Origin: Holophagae bacterium
GTDB lineage: Bacteria; Acidobacteriota; Holophagae; Acanthopleuribacterales; Acanthopleuribacteraceae
Direction: 5' to 3'
DNA length: 64,000 nucleotides
Assembly: GCA_030429565.1 (NCBI GenBank)
Contig: JAUIFE010000028.1
Span: 44,758 to 108,757, forward strand
Every line of letters starts with the position of its first letter. Position 1 is the stretch's first letter. The notes beneath the pieces are model-generated. The model was not told the DNA's origin. It was given only the letters and a program-made list of their open reading frames with translations, and searched no databases. A program made the position numbers and the translations under genes. Positions 42,956 through 52,481 of this stretch are shown one piece after another.

Positions 42956-45274
42956 TTATTTGGTGCGCCGCACAATGGAAACCACGCAGGGTCGCGGCGG
43001 CGTGTCCAACTGATCCGACGGCCAGTTACTGCCACGGGGAATTTCGCGTTCCTGTTCCACCTTCTCACCACCCGCCGTGCGGATGTGAAAGGTTTTGCTT
43101 TTATCTTTCCATTCGGCGCGGCGCGTGCCGTTAATTTCGCCAGGATGCTGCACCGAAAGGATCAGGGTTTGCCCGTCTTCGGCAAAAGTGGGACCGGTTA
43201 GTTCGCACTCGACCGGGCCCACCGCGAAACAGTGAGGCACGCCGCGAGCCGCCCCGCTACAAGGCACCACGAACATCGCATTATTGCCAAAAACACCGGG
43301 AAAACGTTTGCCACCGGGCTGTTGGGATGCGCTCCCACCGGCATTGGGGCGGTTGAGCGTGCTGGTCGATACATCGGTCACCAGCCACAGGTTGCCGGTG
43401 GGATCAAAAGCCATGTTGTCGGGACAGGCAAAGCCGCCGCCTGCATCGCAAACCTCGCCGGAACTGACGTACTTGCCCCAACTGAACTGAGTGGCGGCCG
43501 GCTGGTTGTCGGCTTCCATGATGCGGTAGATCCCACCGTATCGGCGTGAAACCGCGCCGACCGCGTCTTCGAATACGGTCTTATCGGGAGATCCTTCGCT
43601 GCCGCCAGTGTGGTCGGTAAAAGCGATGTAGACGCTGTGGTCCTCGGGATGAACTTCCAAATCCTCGGGTCGCGACGCGGGCGTGGCACCCATTGCATTG
43701 GCGGCGAGAAAAGCGTCGAGCGCCAGCAAACCCTGTTTTTCAGCGCGCGTCTTGCCGCCGACCAAATCGCCCAAAGTACACTGCGCAAAGGGTTTCTTAC
43801 AGTAGGCTTCGATCTGCGCCACCCATTGTTCAACACCAATCGCATCGTCGTCGGCTTTGGCCGCGACCATCACCGTGCCGCCTTGCGGCCGCAACGGTAA
43901 GGCCAGCTTGCCGTCGCTGAGTAGCGCCGGATTCGGGCGTCGAAGCTTGGTTTCCGGCACCAACGGCAGCCATTTACCCGCGAATCCCGGTTTAAAACGG
44001 GCCGCGTACAGCGTGCCTTCGGACAACAAGGCCGAAGCACCGCGCTTGTCTTTGGCTTTATCGCGGCTGACGAATTTCCAGATGTGGCCGCCGCGCCGGT
44101 CATCGCCCATGTAGGCCGCCAAGGGTTGCCCGGCCGTGACACGCACGGCGACGTTCTCGTGGCGGAACCGTCCCATGGCCGTGTGTTTGATCATACGACC
44201 CGTCGCTGGATCAAACTCGCACACCCAGCCGTATTCGCGACCGTCGAGCGGTTGCGCCAAGCCGTGTCCCAATCCGTAAATGAAGTTGGGCTCGGGAATG
44301 CGGTTGTCCACTTTGTCGTTTTTGAAGCTCACCTGCACCATCACCCCGCGTCGGTCGGTTTCGGTTTCACGGCCGTCCGGCGTTACATCGGCATGCAGGT
44401 GATTTTGAATGTTTTCCTCGCAGGTCAAAAAGCTGCCCCACGGTGTCGTTGCACCGCTGCAATTCCCAAAGGTGCCGCGCGGTGGTGTCTTAAATAAAAA
44501 GGCCGCCGGCCCGTCGAAAGCGGCAGCCGCGCCGGCGTTTTCCGTCGCGATGTTGTAATGACTGTGGGCGCTGAAGCGACGGTGATCAATCGCATCGCGC
44601 ACCACACTAAAACGCCCTTCGTCATCGCGGCGCACGCGCAAAATTGAAATGCCGAGATCGTCGAGCGCCGTCTCGCACAAGCGCCGCAACTCGGCCAGCG
44701 CGGCCGCGGGCAGCTTGGCAAAGTCGGCGGCGGCCACGCCGTTGCCTTTCAGTTTGGTCCCAGCCAGATGCAGCATCGCCTGGCGTTCGTCCTCGGCTGC
44801 CGAAGCGACGGCCAAATCGAAGGGTTTGGTGTCGCGGAAACGCGCCAGACCTTGCAACCACGGCCGTGAAGAAATGTCCTCGTGGTTGACGAATAAGTAG
44901 TAATCCGTTTTTGAGCCCGCAATCGGCAACAACCCGGTGTAATCGTTGTTGAAGCCGAAGCGAATCTCGTGACCGGCCGCTCCGAAACGCTCGCCCCACC
45001 CGGCGACGACGTTGTAGACAAATTCCTGCGGCAGCATCAGCCGGTCACCGACGTAGAACTTGGCGGGCGGCGGTTGATCGGGACGGGCGGCGGAAACCAC
45101 CGGCCGCGCCGGTTCACGCCAGGACGGGGCATTTTTACCGTCGAGCCACGACTTGGGTGCGGCGGTTTCGGCCTGTGCCCGGAAAAAAGGCAACCCGCTT
45201 GCAACCGCACCGGCGCCGACGTACTGAAAAAAAGAGCGGCGATTCATGTCAAAAAAAGAGCGTTCCCCAGACAT
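42956..45274 (-). CDS. PhoX-family alkaline phosphatase (DUF839), Tat-exported
   Basis: A 772-residue protein with a twin-arginine signal (MNRRSFFQYVGAGAVASG) 9 residues after the chosen ATG, which has TAGGAG upstream. The body follows the PhoX pattern: FGFNNDYTGLLPI, NHEDIS, CSGATTPWGSFLTCEE, YGWVCEFDP, EDLEVHPEDHSVYIAFTD, DNMAFDPTGNLWLVTD and LILSVQHPGE. These supply the Ca/Fe ligands of this monomeric phosphatase. It releases phosphate from organic esters outside the cytoplasm. It lies 43 bp after the patatin gene on the same strand and is probably co-transcribed, which suggests a link between phospholipid breakdown and phosphate recovery. Confidence 0.92.
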   Translation of the reverse strand: MSGERSFFDMNRRSFFQYVGAGAVASGLPFFRAQAETAAPKSWLDGKNAPSWREPARPVVSAARPDQPPPAKFYVGDRLMLPQEFVYNVVAGWGERFGAAGHEIRFGFNNDYTGLLPIAGSKTDYYLFVNHEDISSRPWLQGLARFRDTKPFDLAVASAAEDERQAMLHLAGTKLKGNGVAAADFAKLPAAALAELRRLCETALDDLGISILRVRRDDEGRFSVVRDAIDHRRFSAHSHYNIATENAGAAAAFDGPAAFLFKTPPRGTFGNCSGATTPWGSFLTCEENIQNHLHADVTPDGRETETDRRGVMVQVSFKNDKVDNRIPEPNFIYGLGHGLAQPLDGREYGWVCEFDPATGRMIKHTAMGRFRHENVAVRVTAGQPLAAYMGDDRRGGHIWKFVSRDKAKDKRGASALLSEGTLYAARFKPGFAGKWLPLVPETKLRRPNPALLSDGKLALPLRPQGGTVMVAAKADDDAIGVEQWVAQIEAYCKKPFAQCTLGDLVGGKTRAEKQGLLALDAFLAANAMGATPASRPEDLEVHPEDHSVYIAFTDHTGGSEGSPDKTVFEDAVGAVSRRYGGIYRIMEADNQPAATQFSWGKYVSSGEVCDAGGGFACPDNMAFDPTGNLWLVTDVSTSTLNRPNAGGSASQQPGGKRFPGVFGNNAMFVVPCSGAARGVPHCFAVGPVECELTGPTFAEDGQTLILSVQHPGEINGTRRAEWKDKSKTFHIRTAGGEKVEQEREIPRGSNWPSDQLDTPPRPCVVSIVRRTK

Positions 45275-45317
45275 CTGCTAACTCCTAGGAGACCGGCCTG
45301 CAACGGAAAAACGGCGG

Positions 45318-48107
45318 TTATCCCAAAAACGGAAAACGTTTGCCGGTCAGCATTGATTTGGTGGTTTCATAAGTGAGCCGTTCCAGTTCGCCCAAGGCGT
45401 TGGGATCGGCTTCAAAACGATCATAGGCGCCGATTTCGGGGCGCACGAACATCAGCGATTCGCTTTCGGCAACGTTGCGCCGCGCCTGAACACTGCTAAA
45501 ACAAAGCGAATGAAACAAAATATCGCCCATCTTGGGATAACGCAAGCCTTTGCGCAACGGCAAAAGCCGCTCGAACAAAACGCGCCATCCGGAAACCGCT
45601 TGCGGATAACGTTTGCTGTTGCCAAAGGCCGCCTGTTCCTTGCCCGTGCCCGGATCGAGGTCGGACACCACCGCCAAACCTTCGGCGCAGTCCTCGCGCA
45701 CTTCGTCCAGCGGCAAATAAGAAACCATGCCGCCGTCGACCAAAAGGTGGTCGTCAATCCAAACCGGCGGCCACAGCACGGGCAGGGACGAAGAAGCACG
45801 CGCCAACAGCCAGATCGGCCCGGTGCGCAAGCGCACTAAGCGGTGGCGGTTAATGTCAACGGCGGTGAACAGACAATTGACGAGCTGATCCTCCAACCGA
45901 CTTTCACCAAACAACTGGCGATACTGGCGGTTGACTTCTTCGCCAGTGGTGAGCGAAACGTAGGGCGGTTGACGAGGAAACAAAGTGCGCGGTTTGAGAC
46001 GCGCGCCGCTGCCGCGTTTAAAGGCATCACTGGGCGACAGCCCCATCGCAATCAGGCCGGCGGCGACGGCACCGGAACTGCTGCCCGCAACCACGTCGAC
46101 CGGTAAATTCTGTTCAACCAAGGCGCGGTAAACACCCAGGTGCGAGGCGCCGCCAATGGTGGCACCGCTGAAGGCCAAACCAACAGCACGGTTGGTTAAC
46201 TTGCGCGCCAGCGCTTCCAGATCGGCGCGGTTCCCCTTGCGAATGTGATGGTGACCGGCCAAATAATCGCGTGTCTTGAGCCAGGCCAAGGTGTTTTTGC
46301 CTTCAAGCGCATCGGGTCGCTGGATTAACAAAAGATGGCACGGCGCGTGGCCGGTGCGCAGCAAAGCTTCCATCAGGCGTTTTTCCAACGGGGTCACTTC
46401 CGGCGATCCGTCGGCCTCGGCCACCAACACCAAGCGGTCGGCTTGGCGCAAGCAGCGCATGGTCCAGGGTGTGTCACCGGAATCGCAGGCATACACCAAC
46501 GTGGTGAAGTTGGCCTCCAAGCGGTGGAAGTACTCGAGCAAGTTGGAATCGCCGGCCTCACCGCGACCGATCCGCGACATGCCGGCCCCCAGGTAACCTT
46601 CGACAATCGCCGATTCCAGGTGTTTGGAAGAGCCAAAGGCGCGCGAGGCCTGGGCCAGCATCTCGGCAATCGGACCCACATCGAGGTGCGAGGAAATCGG
46701 CAGCAGAACAATGTTGCTGACGTGCTGGCGTTCGGTATCAACGGCTTTAAGCGACGATTCCGCCATGGTTTTGGCGACATTGCGGCTCAGGCTGGGCAAG
46801 TCTTCCATCAGGGTCAAAAAACGTTCGCGACGAATACGCGCCACGCTACCGTCCCGCAAGGCCCGCACCGTGGCGCGGTGGCCGGCACCGGCCAGCAACT
46901 CACGCAAGCCAAATGACTCACCGTGCCCCAGATAGCGGCGTCGCCGTTCCGGCGAATCGCCGGCCGGTTCCACCACAAAACGGCCGGTGCTGACGAAATG
47001 AATGTAACGGGCGGGATCGTCGGCGTTAATCAACACTTGGCCGCCGTCGACCGAAGTCCAGCGCAGCTCTTCATAGATCAAAGCGCGCTGCTCCGGCGAA
47101 ATGCCCTGGAACAGGGCGAACTCCGATAAACGCTCCGGCCAAGCCATGTTGTCGACCAGTTGATCCAACAAACGGCTGGCTTGCACGTCGTGGGGCGCCG
47201 ACAAAATGTGAACGCGACCCAGATGGCGCGGCGCCGACCAGGCTTCGGGATTGACGTCGCGCATGCTTTCAAGCGGGTTGACCAGCACCAATTCGGCGGG
47301 CCGGCTCATGCGCGTCGTAAAGATCTGCATTTCGCGCGAAACCGGTTGGGGGTCGCGTTTGACCGAATTAAAGCTGCACACCAAATCGGCTTGACGCAGT
47401 ACGAAAGCGTTCCACGGCGAATTTTTAACATCCGTCATGAGCACCACGAAACGGTGGTGTTGTTGTTCCACGCTAAGCCATTCGGTCGCGGCAATCCGGC
47501 GCGGATCGTGGGGCGGCCGGTTGAGATCGTCCATGTCGAAATGTTCTTGGAAATGGCCGCTGTCGAGGTAGGCGCCGTCATCGCGCGTGTCCAATGCTTG
47601 CTGCAGGCTGCCACGCACCAATTCGCCGAGATCACCGCCGCGCGAACAACTGGCCGCAATCAAAATGGAGCCGGGTCGCGGTTTGCGCAGTTTGGCGCGT
47701 TGTTCCATTAAAAAGCCGGCGATTTGCCGCAACAAACCCCAGTTGGGATTGAAACCCTTGCGGAAGGAGTCGGCGTCGGTGGTGTACACCACCGAATCGC
47801 GGCGCGCGACCACCGTATAAGTGCGCGGCCGGTCGGTGAGGACCGCGCTTTCACCGATCCAATCGCCGCACTCGGCCCAACCAATCCGCTGCGAACGCTC
47901 GCGGTGGTCCTCTAACATGATTTCAAACAAGCCCTGTTTGACCACGTACACTTCGCGACCCATATCGCCTTGACGCAACAGGTACTCGCCGGCCTCAACC
48001 ACGCGCGGTATGAAATGGGGGATGACGGTGCGCAATACCTCAATCGGGCTGCGATCAAAAAAGGCGACATTCTTCTGAAAAAACTCTAGACGATCTTCAA
48101 GTGACAT
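45318..48107 (-). CDS. Cyclic-nucleotide-regulated patatin-like phospholipase (NTE-like)
   Basis: A 929-residue protein. I start at ATG 48105-48107 (GAGG upstream; begins MSLEDRLEFFQ); the frame is open to 48209 but that part looks random. Order: cyclic-nucleotide-binding domain 1 (about residues 1-130: EYLLRQGDMGREVYVVKQGLFEI), a linker domain, cNMP domain 2 (about 330-460: LFQGISPEQRALIYEEL), a second linker, then patatin (about 630-860). The latter has the oxyanion loop SGATIGGASHLG, the Ser elbow VAGSSSGA and the Asp in LVDGGMVSYLP. This is the neuropathy-target-esterase layout. It hydrolyses (lyso)phospholipids, probably gated by cAMP/cGMP or another signal. Confidence 0.92.
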   Translation of the reverse strand: MSLEDRLEFFQKNVAFFDRSPIEVLRTVIPHFIPRVVEAGEYLLRQGDMGREVYVVKQGLFEIMLEDHRERSQRIGWAECGDWIGESAVLTDRPRTYTVVARRDSVVYTTDADSFRKGFNPNWGLLRQIAGFLMEQRAKLRKPRPGSILIAASCSRGGDLGELVRGSLQQALDTRDDGAYLDSGHFQEHFDMDDLNRPPHDPRRIAATEWLSVEQQHHRFVVLMTDVKNSPWNAFVLRQADLVCSFNSVKRDPQPVSREMQIFTTRMSRPAELVLVNPLESMRDVNPEAWSAPRHLGRVHILSAPHDVQASRLLDQLVDNMAWPERLSEFALFQGISPEQRALIYEELRWTSVDGGQVLINADDPARYIHFVSTGRFVVEPAGDSPERRRRYLGHGESFGLRELLAGAGHRATVRALRDGSVARIRRERFLTLMEDLPSLSRNVAKTMAESSLKAVDTERQHVSNIVLLPISSHLDVGPIAEMLAQASRAFGSSKHLESAIVEGYLGAGMSRIGRGEAGDSNLLEYFHRLEANFTTLVYACDSGDTPWTMRCLRQADRLVLVAEADGSPEVTPLEKRLMEALLRTGHAPCHLLLIQRPDALEGKNTLAWLKTRDYLAGHHHIRKGNRADLEALARKLTNRAVGLAFSGATIGGASHLGVYRALVEQNLPVDVVAGSSSGAVAAGLIAMGLSPSDAFKRGSGARLKPRTLFPRQPPYVSLTTGEEVNRQYRQLFGESRLEDQLVNCLFTAVDINRHRLVRLRTGPIWLLARASSSLPVLWPPVWIDDHLLVDGGMVSYLPLDEVREDCAEGLAVVSDLDPGTGKEQAAFGNSKRYPQAVSGWRVLFERLLPLRKGLRYPKMGDILFHSLCFSSVQARRNVAESESLMFVRPEIGAYDRFEADPNALGELERLTYETTKSMLTGKRFPFLG

Positions 48108-48472
48108 GCGGCCGGCCTCGGCAATGAATAAAAAGGATGATCGAAAGCGATTAGGCCACGAGGCGTAAATCCACCCCACGGCGACAACAGAAAACGGTAA
48201 GCGTAGCATATCGCAATCACTTGCACAGGCCTACCCCAATCACGCCGCGCGGCGTGCGCCCCTATCCCCCATCGCGATCCGCCACCGCCGGTGCGACCGG
48301 CGCCCAGAAACCCGCACCGCAACGTTTTTTAAGTAAATCCCAATTGCTGACGATACACCAAAAATCAAAAGGTTCCGAAAACCGACCCGTCGCGCTTCAG
48401 AAAACAACCGACCGATGCGCGGCCGACTTTGCCGTTTAGCCTGTGACCAACTGTCGAGGAGTGGTTGCCACT
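48108..48472. promoter_or_regulatory. Divergent promoter region, 365 bp
   Basis: Lies between the patatin gene (-) and the PotD-like gene (+). It should hold both promoters. Near 48320-48370 the sequence is relatively AT-rich. No operator or repeat can be named. Confidence 0.4.
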
Positions 48473-49738
48473 ATGGAACGTCGTTCGTTTATTAAAACGT
48501 CGCTGTCTGCCGGCTTGGCGGCCGGGTGTGCCGCGACCAGCAACGCCCTCCCCGCGTTTTGGGTACCGCAAAGGTTCACCATTCGCGTGCTGGGCACCCA
48601 CGTGACCCTTCAAGAAGAACTGCGTCGCAAGGCCATGGAAGACCTGGGCATCAACGTGGAATTTGAACCTGGCGGCAGCGCGGCCGTGCTCCACAAGGCC
48701 TCGACCCAACCGCAAAGTTTCGATCTGTACGAGCAGTGGTCCAACAGCATCCGCGTCCTGTGGCGCGCCGGCGCCATCCAGCCAATTGATAAACGGCGTA
48801 TTGAGAAGTGGTCCGAAGTAAACAATTTAACCAAAACCGGCAAATTGACGCCCGAGGCGCGAATCGGTGCAGGCGACGCCCCCTACCGCCTGCTTTACGT
48901 CCAACCGAACAGCGCGCTTGCCGAGAACCCAACCGACTTCATTTCCTTTCTGCCCTACGTTCACAATGTCGATTCCATCGGTTACAACGCGGCCAAAATT
49001 CCGCCGGGCACCGCCTATGACAGCGAGAGTTGGGGCTGGCTGCTCGATGAACAGTTCCGCGGTAACGTCGCCATTGTCAACGCACCCACGATTGGTTTGT
49101 TTGACCTTGCTTTGGCCGCGAGTGGGCGCCAATTGATGCGTTTCAACGACATCGGCAACATGACCCGTGCCGAAATTGACGAGCTGTTCCGCATCCTCAA
49201 CCGCTACAAAACCCAAGGCCACTTTCGCGGCGTGTGGAGTTCCGTGCCCCAGTCGGTCGACTTCATGCAGCGCGACGGCGTGCTGGTAGAAAGCATGTTC
49301 TCACCCGGCGTCGCCGCCTTGCGCGGGCGTGGCATCCCCTGCATCTATGCGGCGCCGCGCGAAGGTTACCGCGCGTGGCACGGTGTGATGTGCCTTTCCA
49401 GCGCAACGCAAGGCGCGGTCGCCGACGCGGCCTACGCCTACATGAATTGGTGGTTGTCCGGCTGGCCCGGCGCCTTTATCGCCCGCCAAGGTTATTACAT
49501 TTCCACACCGCACCTTTCCAAGCCGTACCTCACCGAGGATGAGTGGAACTATTGGTATGCCGGTCAGCCCACCAAAGCCGTGCTCAACAACACCTTCGGC
49601 GAAGCGGCCGTGCAACCCGGTGAAACGCGGCGTGGCGGCTCCTACCAAAAACGTTTTAGCAACGTCGCCGTGTGGAACACGGTCATGGCGCAATACGAAT
49701 ACAGCCTGATTAAGTGGAAGGAGTTTTTGGTCTCATGA
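48473..49738 (+). CDS. Extracellular solute-binding protein (PotD/polyamine-type), Tat-exported
   Basis: A 421-residue protein. The ATG at 48473 has GAGGAG upstream and begins with a Tat signal (MERRSFIKTSLSAGLAAG); the GTG at 48443 is less likely. The body is a type II periplasmic binding fold: FTIRVLGTHVTLQEELRRKAMEDLG, YEQWSNSIRVLWRAGAIQPID, YGAAP-type ligand loop near ALRGRGIPCIYAAPREGYRAWHG, and YMNWWLSGW. Spermidine/putrescine- or Fe-binding relatives are the best match. No ABC permease is encoded nearby. Instead, its stop overlaps the start of a histidine kinase gene (ATGA), so it probably acts as the ligand sensor of that kinase. Confidence 0.85.
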   Translation: MERRSFIKTSLSAGLAAGCAATSNALPAFWVPQRFTIRVLGTHVTLQEELRRKAMEDLGINVEFEPGGSAAVLHKASTQPQSFDLYEQWSNSIRVLWRAGAIQPIDKRRIEKWSEVNNLTKTGKLTPEARIGAGDAPYRLLYVQPNSALAENPTDFISFLPYVHNVDSIGYNAAKIPPGTAYDSESWGWLLDEQFRGNVAIVNAPTIGLFDLALAASGRQLMRFNDIGNMTRAEIDELFRILNRYKTQGHFRGVWSSVPQSVDFMQRDGVLVESMFSPGVAALRGRGIPCIYAAPREGYRAWHGVMCLSSATQGAVADAAYAYMNWWLSGWPGAFIARQGYYISTPHLSKPYLTEDEWNYWYAGQPTKAVLNNTFGEAAVQPGETRRGGSYQKRFSNVAVWNTVMAQYEYSLIKWKEFLVS

Positions 49739-51609
49739 GCGACGACCAACAGCCGACTCACCGTCGCCCGATGTCCTACCTGCGCAGCATTCGTGCACGC
49801 ATCATGCTGGGTTTTCTAACCTTGATCGCCGGGATTTGCCTGATGAGTGCGGTCTCCTATTCCGGCTTCGGCACCGTCACCAAAGAGTTCGAGACCTTCC
49901 GCCAACTCAACCAACGCGCCACCAGCGTTTTGGAACTGGACCGCCGCGTCTCCGAGGTGCAGCGTTACGTGTCGATCTTCAGCTATACCGGCCACGACAG
50001 TGTCGCCGACCGAACCTTCGCCGTGGTCGGCTCAATTGAAGAACAGCTCGTGGCCATACGCAGCTTGCTCAAAAACCCACAAGACGTGGAACGGGTCAAC
50101 CGCCTCGACGGCCACCTAAAAACCTACCGTGACACGTTTAGCCAAGCATACGAACAACGCAAAATTCGGAAAGTCTTAGAGGAGCAGGATTACCCACGTG
50201 TGCGCCGCCAGGTGGAAGAAGCGCTGCAGAATTACCGCAACGCGTCCGGTCGTCGCGACCGCCTGGGTGAGCGTGCTTATGTGGAGATCAGTGAGTTGGA
50301 AGAAAACCTGTTTAGCTATATGTTGCAACTCGATGCCTATCCGTTGGAACAAAGCCTGGAAAAGCTCAAGGTTCTGCAGCGCGATCTCGCCGAAAGCAGC
50401 CGACCGCAGGCGACCTTTCTCTACCAGGCCCTCGGCGGCATGCACCGCCTCGCCATTCGCATCATGCAGGCGACCCGCTCATTTCTGTACCTAACCGGCG
50501 TGGTCATGGCCGGCGAGGCGCTGGAGTTCTCACACGTCTCCACCAGCTTACGCGAAAGCATTTTGGCCGAAATGAATCCCGTCATTGCCTTAATCCAAAC
50601 CAATACCCGGCAAACGCAAACCTTTAACTTGGTGTTCTCGCTTATGTGCATCCTCTTCGGGCTTGTTTTTTCGATGGCGGTCGGCCTGAGCATTGCCCGC
50701 CCCATCCAGGCCGTTGCCGGCACCCTGCTCAAACTGTCGCGCGGCGAAAAAACCGAAATTCCCGGCGTCGAACGCAGCGACGAAATCGGCATGATGGCCC
50801 AAGCCGCCGGCGTGTTTGCCAAACGCAATGAGGAAACCGAACAACTCTTGAAGCGCGCCCAAACACTGACACGTGAACTCGACCTCAGTAAAAAGGAACT
50901 GGAACGCTCCAACACCGAAATGGAGCAGTTTGTTTACACCGTGTCCCATGATTTGAAGAGCCCGGTGGTCACCAGCATGGGGTTCATCGGCATGATGAAG
51001 GTCTTCGCCGAGCAGGGCAAACTCGAGGATGCCCTCAACAAATTGCCGACCTTGGAAAAAGCCAATCAACGCATGAGCGAATTGATTAACGACCTGTTGG
51101 ATTTGAGCCGCGTCGGCCGCGCCGACACCGAGCACGAGTTCTTAAACATGGACGAAATCCTGGAAAATGTGCAACTCCATGCGACCGGCTTACTGGAGAA
51201 ATATCCCGCCGATTTAACTATTTCCAAAAATCTACCGAACATAAGAGGAAATGAAACACGTGTTGCACAAGTTTTTGATAACCTAATGAGCAACGCATTG
51301 AAATACACGTCGCTCACCCCCTCACCCACCATAAAAATCGGCGGTTTCCAGGACGAGAACGGTACGCGCTTTTTCGTGAAGGACAACGGCCCCGGCATCC
51401 CCAAACGCCATCACGACCGCGTGTTTGGTTTATTTCAACGCTTAGATGTGTCCATCGAAGGAACCGGCATTGGCTTGGCCATCGTCAAAAAAGTCATGAA
51501 AACCCACAACGGCAGCGTTTGGATTGAATCCGAAGGCGACGGTGGCGGCTGCACCTTCTGGTTGCAGTTCCCCCCCTACGGCGACAAAGCAGACGCCCCC
51601 CCTGCATGA
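49735..51609 (+). CDS. Sensor histidine kinase, membrane-bound
   Basis: A 624-residue kinase starting at ATG 49735 with AAGGAG. Helix 1 is at about residues 25-45 and helix 2 at about 297-320, bounding a helical periplasmic domain of about 250 residues (4-helix-bundle type, rich in Leu/Glu/Arg, as in TorS/NIT-like sensors that dock binding proteins). HAMP follows, a short coiled coil (ELDLSKKELERSNTEMEQ), H-box VSHDLKSPVV, N-box NLMSNALKYT, G1 DNGPGIP and G2 GTGIGLAIV. The H-box is of the phytochrome/Cph1 class, whose partners are CheY-like Rcp1 proteins, which is what the next gene encodes. Confidence 0.92.
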   Translation: MSDDQQPTHRRPMSYLRSIRARIMLGFLTLIAGICLMSAVSYSGFGTVTKEFETFRQLNQRATSVLELDRRVSEVQRYVSIFSYTGHDSVADRTFAVVGSIEEQLVAIRSLLKNPQDVERVNRLDGHLKTYRDTFSQAYEQRKIRKVLEEQDYPRVRRQVEEALQNYRNASGRRDRLGERAYVEISELEENLFSYMLQLDAYPLEQSLEKLKVLQRDLAESSRPQATFLYQALGGMHRLAIRIMQATRSFLYLTGVVMAGEALEFSHVSTSLRESILAEMNPVIALIQTNTRQTQTFNLVFSLMCILFGLVFSMAVGLSIARPIQAVAGTLLKLSRGEKTEIPGVERSDEIGMMAQAAGVFAKRNEETEQLLKRAQTLTRELDLSKKELERSNTEMEQFVYTVSHDLKSPVVTSMGFIGMMKVFAEQGKLEDALNKLPTLEKANQRMSELINDLLDLSRVGRADTEHEFLNMDEILENVQLHATGLLEKYPADLTISKNLPNIRGNETRVAQVFDNLMSNALKYTSLTPSPTIKIGGFQDENGTRFFVKDNGPGIPKRHHDRVFGLFQRLDVSIEGTGIGLAIVKKVMKTHNGSVWIESEGDGGGCTFWLQFPPYGDKADAPPA

Positions 51610-51617
51610 GGCGGCCC

Positions 51618-52070
51618 ATGAAGGAAACGAAACCTAAATTGAAAATCCTGATTGTGGAGGATGACGACCAACACGCCGAGTTGATTCAGTTCACCTTGTG
51701 CGAAACCTCGCAAAAACCGCAAGTCTGGCGCGCCCGCGACGGCGAAGAAGCGCTCTCATTTCTGCAAAAGCGCGAGCCGTTTCCCGATGCCGAGCGGCCC
51801 GGTCTCATTTTGCTCGATCTCAAATTACCCAAGATGGATGGATTGGAAGTGTTGCATCACATCAAGTCGTCACCCGAATTAAAAACCATTCCGGTCGTGA
51901 TGCTGACGACCTCGGCCAGCCGCAAAGACAAAATTAAGGCCTACGAGTCGCACGTTAACAGCTACCTGGTCAAACCCATGGACTTCAGTGATTTCATGCG
52001 TTTGGCGCAGGATTTGTGCAATTACTGGGGCAGTTTGAACAATCCTTTGGCTTTGGAAAAATCGGGTTAG
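51618..52070 (+). CDS. CheY-like single-domain response regulator (Rcp1 class)
   Basis: A 150-residue receiver without output domain: LIVEDDDQHAELIQF, phospho-Asp in ILLDLKLPKMDGLEVL, VVMLTTS and YLVKPMDFSDF. The pattern is that of the Rcp1 family. I use the ATG at 51618, which has GAGGCGG upstream, not that at 51606 overlapping the kinase stop. It should take the phosphate from the preceding kinase and act by protein contact. No target gene is next to it; tandem repeats follow. Confidence 0.9.
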   Translation: MKETKPKLKILIVEDDDQHAELIQFTLCETSQKPQVWRARDGEEALSFLQKREPFPDAERPGLILLDLKLPKMDGLEVLHHIKSSPELKTIPVVMLTTSASRKDKIKAYESHVNSYLVKPMDFSDFMRLAQDLCNYWGSLNNPLALEKSG

Positions 52071-52281
52071 GAAGGGCGTCCCTTTTTCCGCACCCACCGT
52101 TTACCACTTCCGCCTCGGAAGGATTGGCGCGCCCCGCTTTTGCTTTTTAGACCCTGCTTGGAAGCGCGTTGGTTGGGAAGGGCGTCCCTTTTTCCGCACC
52201 CACCGTTTACCACTTCCGCCTCGGAAGGATTGGCGCGCCCCGCCTTTACTTTTTTACCCTGCTTGGATGCGCGTTGGTGGG
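52071..52281. repeat. Tandem duplication, 2 x about 106 bp
   Basis: Unit 1 (52071-52176) and unit 2 (52177-52281) are near-identical: both begin GAAGGGCGTCCCTTTTTCCG, contain CTTCCGCCTCGGAAG (a small hairpin) and GGATTGGCGCGCCCCG, and end in CTGCTTGGA-GCGCGTTGG. They differ at only a handful of bases. The first unit starts at the stop of the CheY-like gene. Confidence 0.9.
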
Positions 52282-52421
52282 TTTGGTTTGGTTTGCCGGT
52301 TATGCCGGCGATCTTGGCTCTCCGTGAATTCCGTGGTTGCGATACCACGGCCGTTGGTTTGGCCCTGGTCGGGATGAGACGGCGCGCCACCGAGGTCCGC
52401 GGGTTCCTTTTAGACGAACCG

Positions 52422-52454
52422 AAAAGCGCGAATGCGCGAACATCCGTGCTTTTT
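52422..52454 (-). terminator. Terminator of the secreted repeat-protein gene
   Basis: AAAAGCGCG pairs with CGTGCTTTT (one wobble) about 30 bp after the stop at 52482. On the minus strand it ends in TTTT. Confidence 0.55.
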
Positions 52455-52481
52455 GGGACGGTTATTGTTTGGGGTAATTGG

